Below are positions 1 to 8,435 of a stretch of 64,000 nucleotides of DNA, in pieces. The translations under genes were made by a program, and so were the position numbers. Origin of the DNA: Micromonospora sp. 15K316 (GTDB taxonomy: Bacteria > Actinomycetota > Actinomycetes > Mycobacteriales > Micromonosporaceae). Every line of letters begins with the position of its first letter. Within the stretch, counting starts at the first letter, position 1. Where the stretch lies: the NCBI RefSeq assembly GCF_004348525.1, contig NZ_SMKG01000001.1:62001-126000 (forward strand), written 5' to 3'. The notes beneath the pieces are model-generated. The model saw only the letters and a list, made by a program, of their open reading frames with translations, had not been told where the DNA came from and did not search any database.

Positions 1-564
1 GCGGTCACCCTCGGCGTCGCCGTCGGGTTCGTCGTCGGCACGGTCCCCGTGCTCCGCGAGTTCACCGCCTCGACCATCGAGTTCCTCCGCCCCATCCCGT
101 CGGTCGCGCTCATCCCGCTGGCGGTCCTGGTATTCGGCACCGACCTGCGGTCCGTGCTGCTGCTGGTCGGGTACGCGGCGTTCTGGCAGGTCCTGGTCCA
201 GGTGCTCTACGGCGTGCAGGACGTCGACCCCGTCGCCGCCGAGACCGCACGCACCTTCGGGCTGGGCCGCTGGGCCCGAATCCGCTACGTCACCTGGCCC
301 ACCGCGCTCCCCTACGTCCTCACCGGGGTCCGCCTCGCCGCCGCCGTGGCCCTGATCCTCGCCATCACCGCCGAACTCGTCATCGGCGCGCCCGGCCTGG
401 GCAACGAGATCGGCGTGGCGCAGTCCGGCGGCGCCGTCGCCCGGATGTACGCGCTGGTCGTCGTGACCGGGCTGCTCGGCGTCGCGGTCAACGCGCTGGC
501 CCGGCGGCTGGAACGGTGGCTGCTCTCCTGGCACCCGTCGCTGCGACGCGAGGCGGCGGCATGA
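1..564 (+). CDS. ABC transporter permease, NitT/TauT type (5' truncated by window)
   Basis: This is an integral membrane subunit of a nitrate/sulfonate/taurine-type importer. The reading frame is open from base 1, so the start lies upstream of the window and only about 187 C-terminal residues are seen. It shows several hydrophobic helices and the cytoplasmic EAA loop that contacts the ATPase (VAAETARTFGLG, then a Gly and a run of hydrophobics). Its stop codon overlaps the start of the next permease by 4 bp, so translation is coupled. Two different permeases followed by one ATPase suggest a heterodimeric pore. The binding protein is not visible and probably lies upstream. The substrate cannot be read from the sequence; the enzymes downstream suggest an aromatic or 2-oxo acid (inference). 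Confidence 0.88.
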   Translation, partial: AVTLGVAVGFVVGTVPVLREFTASTIEFLRPIPSVALIPLAVLVFGTDLRSVLLLVGYAAFWQVLVQVLYGVQDVDPVAAETARTFGLGRWARIRYVTWPTALPYVLTGVRLAAAVALILAITAELVIGAPGLGNEIGVAQSGGAVARMYALVVVTGLLGVAVNALARRLERWLLSWHPSLRREAAA

Positions 565-1355
565 GGCTCGCCGGCCGGATCGTCCGCACCCTCGTGGCGG
601 CCCTCGCGCTGCCCACCGTTCTGCTCGCTCTCTGGTGGGTGCTCACCGCCGACAGCGAGAGCTACTACCTGCCACCACTGTCGGAGATCCTCGCCGACGT
701 CGACGACGTGTGGCTGCGCTCCGACCGGTTGAGCGTCGACGTCGCGCCGAGCCTGCTGCGCCTGACCGGCGGTTTCCTCCTGGCCGTGCTGCTGGGCGTC
801 GCACTCGGCGTCGCGATCGGATCGTCCCGCCGGCTGCGCGCGTTCTGCGAGCCGGTGCTGGAGTTCCTGCGGGCGATCCCGCCACCGGTGCTGGTGCCGG
901 TGCTGATGCTCTTCGCCGGTATCGGCGACGCCATGAAGGTGCTGGTGATCGTCTCCGGCTGCCTCTGGCCGATTCTGCTCAACACCGTCGAGGGGGTGCG
1001 TGCCGTGGACGAGGTACTGGTGGAGACGTCGCGCTGCTACGGCGTACGCGGCCCGGCCCGGCTCTGGCACCTGGTCGTCCGGTCGGCGAGCCCGCAGATC
1101 GTCACCGGCATGCGGCAGGGCCTGTCGATCGGGATCATCCTCATGGTCATCAGCGAGATGTTCGCCGCCAGCAACGGGCTCGGGTTCAGCATCATCCAGT
1201 TCCAGCGGACCTTCGCCGTCACCGAGATGTGGACCGGCATCCTGCTGCTCGGCCTGCTCGGGTTCCTGCTCGCCACCCTCATGCGGCTGTTCGAGCGACA
1301 CGTCCTCAACTGGTATTTCGGCCTGCGCCAGGCCCAGCGAGGTGGGAGTCGATGA
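561..1355 (+). CDS. ABC transporter permease, NitT/TauT type
   Basis: A second permease of 264 residues, the partner of the preceding one. The ATG at 561 overlaps the upstream stop (ATGA) and is preferred to a GTG/ATG further upstream, which would lie inside the neighbour. About six membrane helices are visible, with an EAA loop (VDEVLVETSRCYGV) in the second half, as in SsuC/TauC/ThiX-like subunits (COG0600). The stop again overlaps the next start by 4 bp, so the two permeases and the ATPase are one translationally coupled unit. The two permeases resemble each other only at family level, so this looks like a heterodimer and not a recent duplication. Confidence 0.88.
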   Translation: MRLAGRIVRTLVAALALPTVLLALWWVLTADSESYYLPPLSEILADVDDVWLRSDRLSVDVAPSLLRLTGGFLLAVLLGVALGVAIGSSRRLRAFCEPVLEFLRAIPPPVLVPVLMLFAGIGDAMKVLVIVSGCLWPILLNTVEGVRAVDEVLVETSRCYGVRGPARLWHLVVRSASPQIVTGMRQGLSIGIILMVISEMFAASNGLGFSIIQFQRTFAVTEMWTGILLLGLLGFLLATLMRLFERHVLNWYFGLRQAQRGGSR

Positions 1356-2191
1356 GTGCCATGAGCCAGACCCGGACCGAGGCCGGTACCCGGACCGAGG
1401 CGCTGCTCGACGTCCGTGCCGTGCGCAAGGTGTACGAGGGACAGGGCCGCTCGGTGGAGGCCGTACGCGACCTGACCTTCTCCGTCGCCAGGGGTGACCT
1501 CGTCTGCGTGGTCGGCCCCTCCGGCGCCGGCAAGACCACGCTGCTCAAGTGCATCGCCGGCCTGCTGGCGCCGACCGCCGGCGAGGTGGTCCTCGACGGC
1601 GAGCCGGTCGACGGTCCCCCGCCGGGCATGGCGGTGGTGTTCCAGGAGTACGGCCGCAGCCTCTTCCCCTGGATGACGGTGCGGAAGAACGTCGAGCTGC
1701 CGCTGAAGCAGAAGAAGCTGCCGAAGGCGCGGCGGGCGGAGCTGGTCCACCAGGCGCTGAGCGCCGTCGGCCTCGACGACGTGCACGGCGCGTACCCGTG
1801 GCAGCTCTCCGGCGGAATGCAGCAACGGGTCGCCATCGCCCGGGCCATCGCCTACGAGCCGCACATCCTGCTGATGGACGAGCCGTTCGCCGCCGTGGAC
1901 GCGCAGACCCGGGCGGACCTGGAGGACCTCGTGCGGTCGCTGTGGCAGCGGCTCGGCGTCACCACGCTCTTCGTCACCCACGACATCGACGAGGCGGTCT
2001 ACCTGGGCCAGCGCGTGCTGGTGCTCTCCTCGTCGCCGACAGTGGTGCTCGACGACGTGACCATCGACCTGCCGGCGCAGCGGGATCAGCTCACCACCCG
2101 CGCGTCGACCCGCTTCACCGAGCTGCGCGGGCACGTGTTCGCGCAGATCCAGCGGGCGAAGAGACACAGCGGGGCGTCGGTGGCCGGATGA
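1352..2191 (+). CDS. ABC transporter ATP-binding protein, NitT/TauT type
   Basis: A 279-residue ATPase that powers the importer formed with the two preceding permeases. Walker A is GPSGAGKT at residues 55-62, the ABC signature LSGGMQQRVAIARAI starts near residue 152, and Walker B is ILLMDEPFAAVD near 172-180. These, with the length, match SsuB/TauB (COG1116). It starts at the ATG overlapping the upstream stop and ends overlapping the decarboxylase start by 4 bp. Transport and the decarboxylase are therefore co-translated, which argues that the imported solute feeds that enzyme (inference). It is the only NitT/TauT-type ATPase in the window and may also serve the ATPase-less importer at 9446-11260. 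Confidence 0.92.
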   Translation: MSAMSQTRTEAGTRTEALLDVRAVRKVYEGQGRSVEAVRDLTFSVARGDLVCVVGPSGAGKTTLLKCIAGLLAPTAGEVVLDGEPVDGPPPGMAVVFQEYGRSLFPWMTVRKNVELPLKQKKLPKARRAELVHQALSAVGLDDVHGAYPWQLSGGMQQRVAIARAIAYEPHILLMDEPFAAVDAQTRADLEDLVRSLWQRLGVTTLFVTHDIDEAVYLGQRVLVLSSSPTVVLDDVTIDLPAQRDQLTTRASTRFTELRGHVFAQIQRAKRHSGASVAG

Positions 2192-3786
2192 CCAGCGTCC
2201 GCGAGGCCACCCTCGACGTCCTGCGACAGTGCGGGATGCACCGCGTCTTCGCCAACCCGGGCTCCACCGAGGTGGCCTTCCTCGCCGACCTGCCGGACGA
2301 CCTGGAGTTCGTCCTCGCCCTGCACGAGGGCTCGGTGGTCGGCATGGCCACCGGCCACGCGATCGCGACCGGCCGGCCGGCCTTCGTCAACCTGCACACC
2401 ACCGCCGGACTCGGCAACGCCGTCGGCGCCCTCGCCACCGCGCGGGTCAACCGGGCTCCCCTGGTCGTGGTGGTCGGTCAGCAGGACCGCCGTCACCTGG
2501 CGCTGGAGCCGTTCCTCGCCGGTCGCCTCGACGGGCTCGCCGGGCCGTACCCGGTCTGGGTGAACCAGCCGGTCCTGCCGCAGGACGTGCCCGCGGCGGT
2601 GCGGCGGGCGTGGCACGAGGCGAACCGGCATCGTGGCCCGGCGATCGTGGTGGTGCCGATGGACGACTGGTCGGCGCGGGTCGACCCGGCGCTGGGGCTC
2701 GCCGCACCGGCGACCGTCCGCAGCGCCGGGTCGGCTCCCGGTTCCGTCGCCGTCGAGCTGGCCGGCCTGCTCGACGGCGCCACGAACCCGGTCATCGTGG
2801 TCGGGTCGGGAGCCGACGACCGGCAGACGTGGGACGCGCTGGTCACCTTGGCGGAGCGGCTCGGCGCGCCGGTCTGGCAGGAGGCGTTCGGCGCCCGCGC
2901 CGGCTTCCCTCAGGACCACCCCCACTTCGTGGGACACCTGCCGGCCGGTCGTGCCCGGCTGCGGTCCGTGCTGGCCGGCCACGACGTCGCACTCGTGGTG
3001 GGCACCGGCGCGTTCCGGCAGTACCCGTACGAGCCCGGCCCGCTGGTGCCGGCCGGGCTCACCGTCGTGGTGGTCTCCGACGACCCGGACGAACTGCACC
3101 ACAGCAGCGCCGGCCTCGCCGTGCTCGCCGATCCGGCGACGCTCTGCGCCGCCGTGGCCGGTCAGGTGGCGCAGCGCCCGGTCACGCCGCCGGCGACGCG
3201 CGCCCCGGCGGTCGAACCACCGGCCGCCGGTGAGCCGATGCGGGCCGCACACGTCTTCGCCGCGCTCGCCGAACGGCTGCCCCGGGACGTCGTACTGGTC
3301 GAGGAGACCCCGTCGACCCGGCCGGACCTGCACCGGCTGCTGCCCGCCCGCGAACCCCGCGGGTTCGTCAGCGCGGCCATGGGCGGCCTCGGTTTCGGGC
3401 TGCCCGCCGCGGCCGGGCTGCGGATGGGCGACCCGACCCGGCCGGTCGTCGCCGTACTCGGCGACGGGTCGTCCCTCTACGGCATCCAGGGCCTGTGGAG
3501 CGCCGCGCGGTACGGCTGCGGAGTGCTCTTCGTCGTTCTCTCCAACGGCCGCTACGCCGTCATGGACCGGCTCGCCGACCGGGTCGGCGGCAAGGCACCC
3601 TGGCCCGCCTTCGAGGACGTGTCGGTCCACGGACTGGCCCGCGCCCTGGGCTGCCCCGCCCGCCGGGTGACCGATCTTCCGGAGCTCGTCGCGATCCTCG
3701 ACGAGGTCGTCCCCACCCTCGCCGGGCGGACCGAGCCGCTCCTGCTGGACGTGCCGGTCCGCGCCGAACCGCACTTCGAACCCTGA
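2188..3786 (+). CDS. mdlC: Benzoylformate decarboxylase-like ThDP enzyme
   Basis: Thiamine-diphosphate 2-oxo-acid decarboxylase of 532 residues, close to the 528 of the Pseudomonas enzyme. In that family it converts benzoylformate to benzaldehyde and CO2 in the mandelate pathway. The N-terminal PYR domain keeps S26 (NPGSTE), the ThDP-activating E47 (LHEGS) and H70 (NLHTTAG) at the same numbers as the Pseudomonas putida enzyme as I recall it. The C-terminal PP domain has GDGSSLYGIQ near 425-435 and a downstream SNGRYAV as metal/ThDP site. The second active-site His (H281 in P. putida) appears to be Tyr here (FRQYPYEPG, Y279), so the preferred substrate may differ. It overlaps the importer ATPase by 4 bp and lies 44 bp before an aldehyde dehydrogenase able to oxidise its product. 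Confidence 0.85.
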   Translation: MTSVREATLDVLRQCGMHRVFANPGSTEVAFLADLPDDLEFVLALHEGSVVGMATGHAIATGRPAFVNLHTTAGLGNAVGALATARVNRAPLVVVVGQQDRRHLALEPFLAGRLDGLAGPYPVWVNQPVLPQDVPAAVRRAWHEANRHRGPAIVVVPMDDWSARVDPALGLAAPATVRSAGSAPGSVAVELAGLLDGATNPVIVVGSGADDRQTWDALVTLAERLGAPVWQEAFGARAGFPQDHPHFVGHLPAGRARLRSVLAGHDVALVVGTGAFRQYPYEPGPLVPAGLTVVVVSDDPDELHHSSAGLAVLADPATLCAAVAGQVAQRPVTPPATRAPAVEPPAAGEPMRAAHVFAALAERLPRDVVLVEETPSTRPDLHRLLPAREPRGFVSAAMGGLGFGLPAAAGLRMGDPTRPVVAVLGDGSSLYGIQGLWSAARYGCGVLFVVLSNGRYAVMDRLADRVGGKAPWPAFEDVSVHGLARALGCPARRVTDLPELVAILDEVVPTLAGRTEPLLLDVPVRAEPHFEP

Positions 3787-3830
3787 CCCCTCCGGCGCCC
3801 CCGCGCCGCACGCCTCACGGGAGGACCACC

Positions 3831-5291
3831 ATGACACTGCTGCACGCGGCAACGTGGCAGGGCACGCTCTACAGCAGCGGTTGGACGGAGGCGACCGGCG
3901 GCACGGGGGCCGTGCGGTCGCCCGCGACCGGTGAGGAGATCGGGCGGGTCGGCGTGGCGAACGCCGACGACGTCGCGAGGGCGTGCGGGCGGGCCGCCGA
4001 GGCGCAACGCGCCTGGGCCGCCACCAGCTATCCGGAGCGCGCCGCAGTGCTGCGCCGGGCCGGGCAGCTCTTCGCGCAGCACGCGGCGGAGATCGGCGAC
4101 TGGCTCGTCCGGGAGGCGGGTTCCATCCCACCCAAGGCCGCCGTGGAGACCGACACCGCGGCGCAGGAGTGCTACGAGGCGGCGGCGCTCACCTCGCACC
4201 CGCTCGGCGAGATCGTCCCGAGCGCGCAGCCGCGGCTCAGCCTGGCCCGACGGCTGCCGGTCGGCGTCGTCGGCGTGATCGCGCCGTTCAACTTCCCGCT
4301 CGTCCTGGCGATCCGTTCGGTCGCGCCCGCGCTGGCCCTCGGTAACGCGGTGGTGCTCAAGCCGGACGCCCGCACCGCCGTCTCCGGCGGCGTCTCGATC
4401 GCCCGGGTCTTCGAGGAGGCGGGCCTGCCCGAGGGGCTGCTGCACGTCCTGCCCGGCGGCGTCGACGCCGGCGCGGCGCTGGTGGCGGACCCGCACGTAC
4501 GGGTGATCAGCTTCACCGGCTCCACCGCCGCCGGTCGCCGGGTCGGCGAGGCCGCCGCCCGGCACCTGAAGCGGGCGCACCTGGAGCTCGGCGGCAACTC
4601 GGCGCTGATCGTGCTCGACGACGCCGACCTGGAACTCGCCGCCTCCGCCGGGGCCTGGGGGTCCTTCCTGCACCAGGGGCAGATCTGCATGACCACCGGC
4701 CGACACCTGGTGCACGAGAGCCTGGCCGAGCGGTACGTGCAGCGGCTGGCCGAGAAGGCGGACCACCTGCCGGTCGGGGACCCGGCGAAGGAGCAGGTGG
4801 CGCTCGGACCGATCATCGACGAACACCAGCGCGACAAGATCCAGTCACTGGTCACGGCGAGCGTCGACGCGGGCGCGCGGCTCGCCGCCGGCGGCACCTA
4901 CGACGGGCTCTTCTACCGCCCGACCGTCCTCGCCGACGTCACCCCCACCACCCCGGCGTACGCCCAGGAGGTCTTCGGTCCGGTCGCTCCGGTGCTCGCC
5001 TTCTCCGACCTCGACGAGGCCGCCGCGCTGGCCGGGCGGACCGAGTACGGGCTGTCGCTCGGCATCCTCAGCCGCGACGTGATGAAGGCGATGGCGCTGG
5101 CCGAGCGGATCCCCAGCGGGATCGTGCACATCAACGACCAGACGGTGAGCGACGAGGCGGTGGCGCCGTTCGGCGGCGTCGGAGCCTCCGGCACCGGCTC
5201 CCGGTTCGGCGGGCCCGCCGCCAACGTCGAGGCGTTCACCGAGACACAGTGGCTCACGGTGCGGGGCGACATCAGCCGGTACCCGTTCTGA
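3831..5291 (+). CDS. Benzaldehyde/vanillin-type aldehyde dehydrogenase
   Basis: NAD(P)+-dependent aldehyde dehydrogenase of 486 residues that oxidises an aldehyde to the acid. The general base is E252 (LELGGN), the catalytic nucleophile is C286 (GQICMTTGR) and the C-terminal EVFGPVAPV motif is present. The stretch around HLELGGNSALIVLDDADL resembles benzaldehyde and vanillin dehydrogenases. The ATG at 3831 has a GGGAGGA ribosome binding site. Placed directly after the decarboxylase, it would take (hydroxy)benzaldehyde to (hydroxy)benzoate; with PobA at 6612 this gives a path to protocatechuate if the ring carries a para-hydroxyl (inference). A broader aldehyde substrate is possible. Confidence 0.88.
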   Translation: MTLLHAATWQGTLYSSGWTEATGGTGAVRSPATGEEIGRVGVANADDVARACGRAAEAQRAWAATSYPERAAVLRRAGQLFAQHAAEIGDWLVREAGSIPPKAAVETDTAAQECYEAAALTSHPLGEIVPSAQPRLSLARRLPVGVVGVIAPFNFPLVLAIRSVAPALALGNAVVLKPDARTAVSGGVSIARVFEEAGLPEGLLHVLPGGVDAGAALVADPHVRVISFTGSTAAGRRVGEAAARHLKRAHLELGGNSALIVLDDADLELAASAGAWGSFLHQGQICMTTGRHLVHESLAERYVQRLAEKADHLPVGDPAKEQVALGPIIDEHQRDKIQSLVTASVDAGARLAAGGTYDGLFYRPTVLADVTPTTPAYAQEVFGPVAPVLAFSDLDEAAALAGRTEYGLSLGILSRDVMKAMALAERIPSGIVHINDQTVSDEAVAPFGGVGASGTGSRFGGPAANVEAFTETQWLTVRGDISRYPF

Positions 5292-5338
5292 CGCCGGACG
5301 AAGAGGACGATCGCGGTGGGCGGGACGAGCACCGACCG

Positions 5339-6541
5339 ATGACACGCAGCCAGTCGAATGTGGGCGGACACCCGGCCGGGACCAGCGCACCGGGTCCGCC
5401 GGCCGGGTCGTTCACCCTGCTCGGCATCGTGCTGCTGGCGCTCAACCTCCGGGCGGCGATCGCCGGGCTCGCCCCGCTGCTGCCGGACGTACGGCTCGAG
5501 CTCGGGCTGGGCAGCGGCACGGCCGGGCTGCTCACCACGTTGCCGGTGCTCTGCTTCGGGTTGATCTCCCCGGTCGCGGCGCTGCTCGGACGCGGGATCG
5601 GCGTGCAGCGGTCACTCCTGGTGGCGATGCTCGGCATCGTCGCCGGGAGTCTGGTGCGGACGGCGCCCGGGATCTGGTGGCTGGTCGCCGGCACCGTGCT
5701 GATCGGGGCCGGCATCACGGTCGGGAACGTGCTGGTGCCCAGCGCCGTCAAGCAGCACTTCCCCCGGCGGCAGGGCGCGGTGACCGCCGCGACCACGGCC
5801 GCGCTGACCGGCGGCGCGGCCCTCGCGGCCGCCGTCACCGCCCCGCTGGCGCACACCGGGCTGGGCTGGCGAGGCGCCCTGCTCGTGGTCGGCGCGCCGG
5901 CGGCCGTCGCGGCGGCCGTCTGGTTGCCGCAGCTGCGCCGCCGGCACGTCGTGCCGGCCCTCCGGGTGGGCGGCACGGCGGTGCTGCGTTCTCCGGTCAC
6001 CTGGGCGCTCGCGGCGTTCATGGGGGCGCAGTCGCTGACCTACTACGCGGCGCTCGCCTGGTTGCCCACGATGCTGCGCGACGGCGGGGTCTCCGCGGCC
6101 GACGCCGGGTGGGCGCTGGCCCTGTTCAACCTGCTCGGCATCGCGACCGCGGTGCTCACGCCGGCGCTCGCGACCCGGCTGCGCGACCAGCGCGGGCTGG
6201 GCCTGCTGGTCTGCGTCACCTGGGCGGTCTGCCTGCTCGGGCTGCTCGCGGCGCCCGCGTGGTATCCGGTCTGGGCCACGGTCGGCGGGCTCGCCCAGGG
6301 GGCCGGGATCGGTCTGGCGCTGACGTTGCTCGTGCTGCGGGCCCGTACGCCGGAGTCGGCGCGTGACCTCTCCGGCACGGTGCAGTCCGTCGGCTACCTG
6401 CTGGGCGCGACCGGGCCGGTGCTCGTGGGGCTGCTGCGGGACGGCTCCGGCGGTTGGGTGCTCCCGCTCACCGCCCTGTGCGTCGCGGTGGCGGTGATGG
6501 CGGTGGCCGCGCTCGCCGCCGGACGCGACCGGCAGGTGTGA
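5339..6541 (+). CDS. MFS transporter, CynX/NimT family
   Basis: Major facilitator of 400 residues with about twelve membrane helices. The opening NLRAAIAGLAPLLPDVR and the motif LTTLPVLCFGLISPVAALLG match the CynX/NimT (cyanate / 2-nitroimidazole) branch. I place the start at ATG 5339, where the hydrophobic core soon follows; an upstream in-frame start would overlap the dehydrogenase. It lies between the aldehyde dehydrogenase and pobA on the same strand with short gaps, so it probably carries a pathway acid or exports an intermediate. Members of this branch are functionally diverse, so the cargo cannot be named. Confidence 0.83.
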   Translation: MTRSQSNVGGHPAGTSAPGPPAGSFTLLGIVLLALNLRAAIAGLAPLLPDVRLELGLGSGTAGLLTTLPVLCFGLISPVAALLGRGIGVQRSLLVAMLGIVAGSLVRTAPGIWWLVAGTVLIGAGITVGNVLVPSAVKQHFPRRQGAVTAATTAALTGGAALAAAVTAPLAHTGLGWRGALLVVGAPAAVAAAVWLPQLRRRHVVPALRVGGTAVLRSPVTWALAAFMGAQSLTYYAALAWLPTMLRDGGVSAADAGWALALFNLLGIATAVLTPALATRLRDQRGLGLLVCVTWAVCLLGLLAAPAWYPVWATVGGLAQGAGIGLALTLLVLRARTPESARDLSGTVQSVGYLLGATGPVLVGLLRDGSGGWVLPLTALCVAVAVMAVAALAAGRDRQV

Positions 6542-6611
6542 CCTGTCCAGGGCCGACGGCGGGGCGACCGGCGACGGCACCGGAACATCTCGGACGAGGA
6601 GGAGACGAAGG

Positions 6612-7784
6612 ATGCGTACCCAGGTCGGCATCGTGGGGGCAGGACCGGCGGGACTCATGTTGTCGCACCTGCTGCACCTGAACGGCATCGAGTCCGTGGT
6701 GCTGGAGTGCCGCAGCCGGGCGTACGTCGAGCACCGGGTCCGCGCGGGAGTTCTCGAACAGGGTTCGGTGGACCTGCTCCGCCGCACCGGGATCGGCGAG
6801 CGGCTCCAGCGGGAGGGCATGCGGCACGAGGGAATCGAGCTACGGTTCGACGGCGAGTCGCACCGGGTGCCGATGACGGAGCTGACAGGGCGGGCGATCA
6901 CCGTCTACGGGCAGCAGGAGGTGGTCAAGGACCTCATCGCCGCCCGGCTCGCGGCCGGCGGCTCGATCCTCTTCGAGGCCGAGGTCGCACGACTGGCGGG
7001 TCTCGACTCGGACTCGCCGGTGATCCACTTCCGCCGCGACGGACGGGACGAGGAGCTGCACTGCGACTTCGTGACCGGCTGCGACGGGTTCCACGGCGTC
7101 AGCCGGGCCGCGGTGCCGGACGGGGTGCTGCGGACCTACGAGCGGACGTACCCCTTCGCGTGGCTGGGCGTGCTCGCCGCCGCTGCCCCGGCGGTCGACG
7201 AACTCGTCTACGCCAACCACGAGCGGGGCTTCGCCCTCTACAGCCTCCGGTCGCCGGAGATCTCCCGGCTGTACCTCCAGGTCGCCCCGGACGAGGAGAT
7301 CGCCGCCTGGCCGGACGAGCGGATCTGGGCGGAGCTGCGGACGCGGCTGGAGACCGTGCCGGGCTGGTCGCTGAACGAGGGACCGATCCTGGAGAAGGGG
7401 ATCACTCCGATGCGCAGCTTCGTGGTCGAGCCGATGCAGTGGGAGCGGCTCTTCCTGGCCGGGGACGCCGTGCACATCGTCCCGCCGACCGGGGCGAAGG
7501 GCATGAACCTCGCGCTCGCCGACGTCGCGCTGCTCGGCGACGCCTTCGCCGCCTGGTACGGCCGGCAGCGGACCGATCTGCTGGAGGCCTACTCGGCCAC
7601 CGCGCTGCGCCGGGTGTGGCGGGCCCAGCACTTCTCCTGGTGGATGACCTCGATGCTGCATCGGCTGGAAAAGGACGACCCGTACGAGACGAAGCTGCAG
7701 GCGGCGACGTTGCGTTACGCCGTCTCCTCCCCCGCCTACGCCACCAGCCTCGCCGAGAACTACGTGGGGCTCCCCGAGATGTGA
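6612..7784 (+). CDS. pobA: 4-hydroxybenzoate 3-monooxygenase
   Basis: FAD monooxygenase of 390 residues that converts 4-hydroxybenzoate to protocatechuate using NAD(P)H and O2. The N-terminal GIVGAGPAGLMLSHLL is the FAD Rossmann motif, RAGVLEQGSVDLL follows, the second FAD motif GDAVHIVPPTGAKGMNLALADV is near 290-310, and the end (AENYVGLPEM) matches the conserved PobA C-terminus. Length is typical (about 394). The ATG has a GAGGAGACGAAGG leader. Upstream genes could supply 4-hydroxybenzoate from 4-hydroxybenzoylformate through the decarboxylase and dehydrogenase. No protocatechuate dioxygenase of either type is in the window. Confidence 0.94.
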   Translation: MRTQVGIVGAGPAGLMLSHLLHLNGIESVVLECRSRAYVEHRVRAGVLEQGSVDLLRRTGIGERLQREGMRHEGIELRFDGESHRVPMTELTGRAITVYGQQEVVKDLIAARLAAGGSILFEAEVARLAGLDSDSPVIHFRRDGRDEELHCDFVTGCDGFHGVSRAAVPDGVLRTYERTYPFAWLGVLAAAAPAVDELVYANHERGFALYSLRSPEISRLYLQVAPDEEIAAWPDERIWAELRTRLETVPGWSLNEGPILEKGITPMRSFVVEPMQWERLFLAGDAVHIVPPTGAKGMNLALADVALLGDAFAAWYGRQRTDLLEAYSATALRRVWRAQHFSWWMTSMLHRLEKDDPYETKLQAATLRYAVSSPAYATSLAENYVGLPEM

Positions 7785-7958
7785 ACGCCGCTGCACCGAC
7801 CCGTCGGCACGGACCCGGCATGAGCGACACTATGCGACGGGACAAATTCGGACGGTCACCTGACGCCTCGGCGCAAGGTATCGATAAACATAAGTTAATA
7901 GAGGGGGCGTTGGCTGGGCTGGACCGAGTCACCCGAGCTACCCGGCAAAGGAGAGGCA

Positions 7959-8339
7959 GTGGGCAGAACCCGTCGTCCCCTGACCGTCGCCGCGGCATCC
8001 ATCGCGCTCGTCGCCGCCGGCGCGATCGTCGCCCCCGCACCCGCCTCGGCCCACTGGAGCTGCGGCAGGGCGGCCCCGCCCGACATCGACACCAGCGGCG
8101 GTCACCACACCGTCGATGCCGCCAACATGCGGGTGGGATCCAGCACCCGCTGCGCGGAGAGTGGCGTCTCGTACCCCAGCCAGTCGCTCGACTACCACTG
8201 CTACGCGCTGGACATCAACGGTGTCGACACCTGGACCTACGTCGTCAACGTCCAGACGAAGGTCGGCGGCTGGATCCGTGACGACCTGCTGAACGACTAC
8301 GGATCGGGCAAGTGGTGCCCGAACCAGACCAACCTCTGA
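7959..8339 (+). CDS. Small secreted SH3-like protein
   Basis: A 126-residue exported protein of unknown function. The GTG at 7959 has an AAAGGAGAGG ribosome binding site. An N-terminal Sec signal is clear: basic MGRTRR, a hydrophobic stretch, then a likely cleavage after APASA-H. The mature part (about 95 residues) contains four Cys, suggesting disulfides, and a stretch (WTYVVNVQTKVGGWIRDDLL) reminiscent of bacterial SH3-like domains that bind cell wall. An AT-rich stretch at 7880-7903, unusual here, lies upstream and may hold its promoter. It sits alone between pobA and a convergent epimerase. The SH3-like assignment is tentative. Confidence 0.75.
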   Translation: MGRTRRPLTVAAASIALVAAGAIVAPAPASAHWSCGRAAPPDIDTSGGHHTVDAANMRVGSSTRCAESGVSYPSQSLDYHCYALDINGVDTWTYVVNVQTKVGGWIRDDLLNDYGSGKWCPNQTNL

Positions 8340-8372
8340 TCCACCCCGCGTCCCGGGTGTGACAGCTGGACG

Positions 8373-8407
8373 GAGGACGCCGGCACTCGTCCGAGGCCGG
8401 CGTCCTC
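8373..8407. terminator. Bidirectional hairpin terminator
   Basis: A perfect 12-bp inverted repeat (GAGGACGCCGGC at 8373-8384, complement at 8396-8407) with an 11-nt loop lies between the convergent genes ending at 8339 and 8436. There is no T-tract, as is usual in high-GC actinomycetes. Confidence 0.75.
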
Positions 8408-8435
8408 TCGCCGGACTCCCCCGCCCGGCCCGCCG

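Noticed and set aside
7850-7958. Possible riboswitch (c-di-AMP type) before the small secreted protein
   Set aside because: The GC-rich leader is suggestive, but I could not match the conserved core of any riboswitch class by eye.
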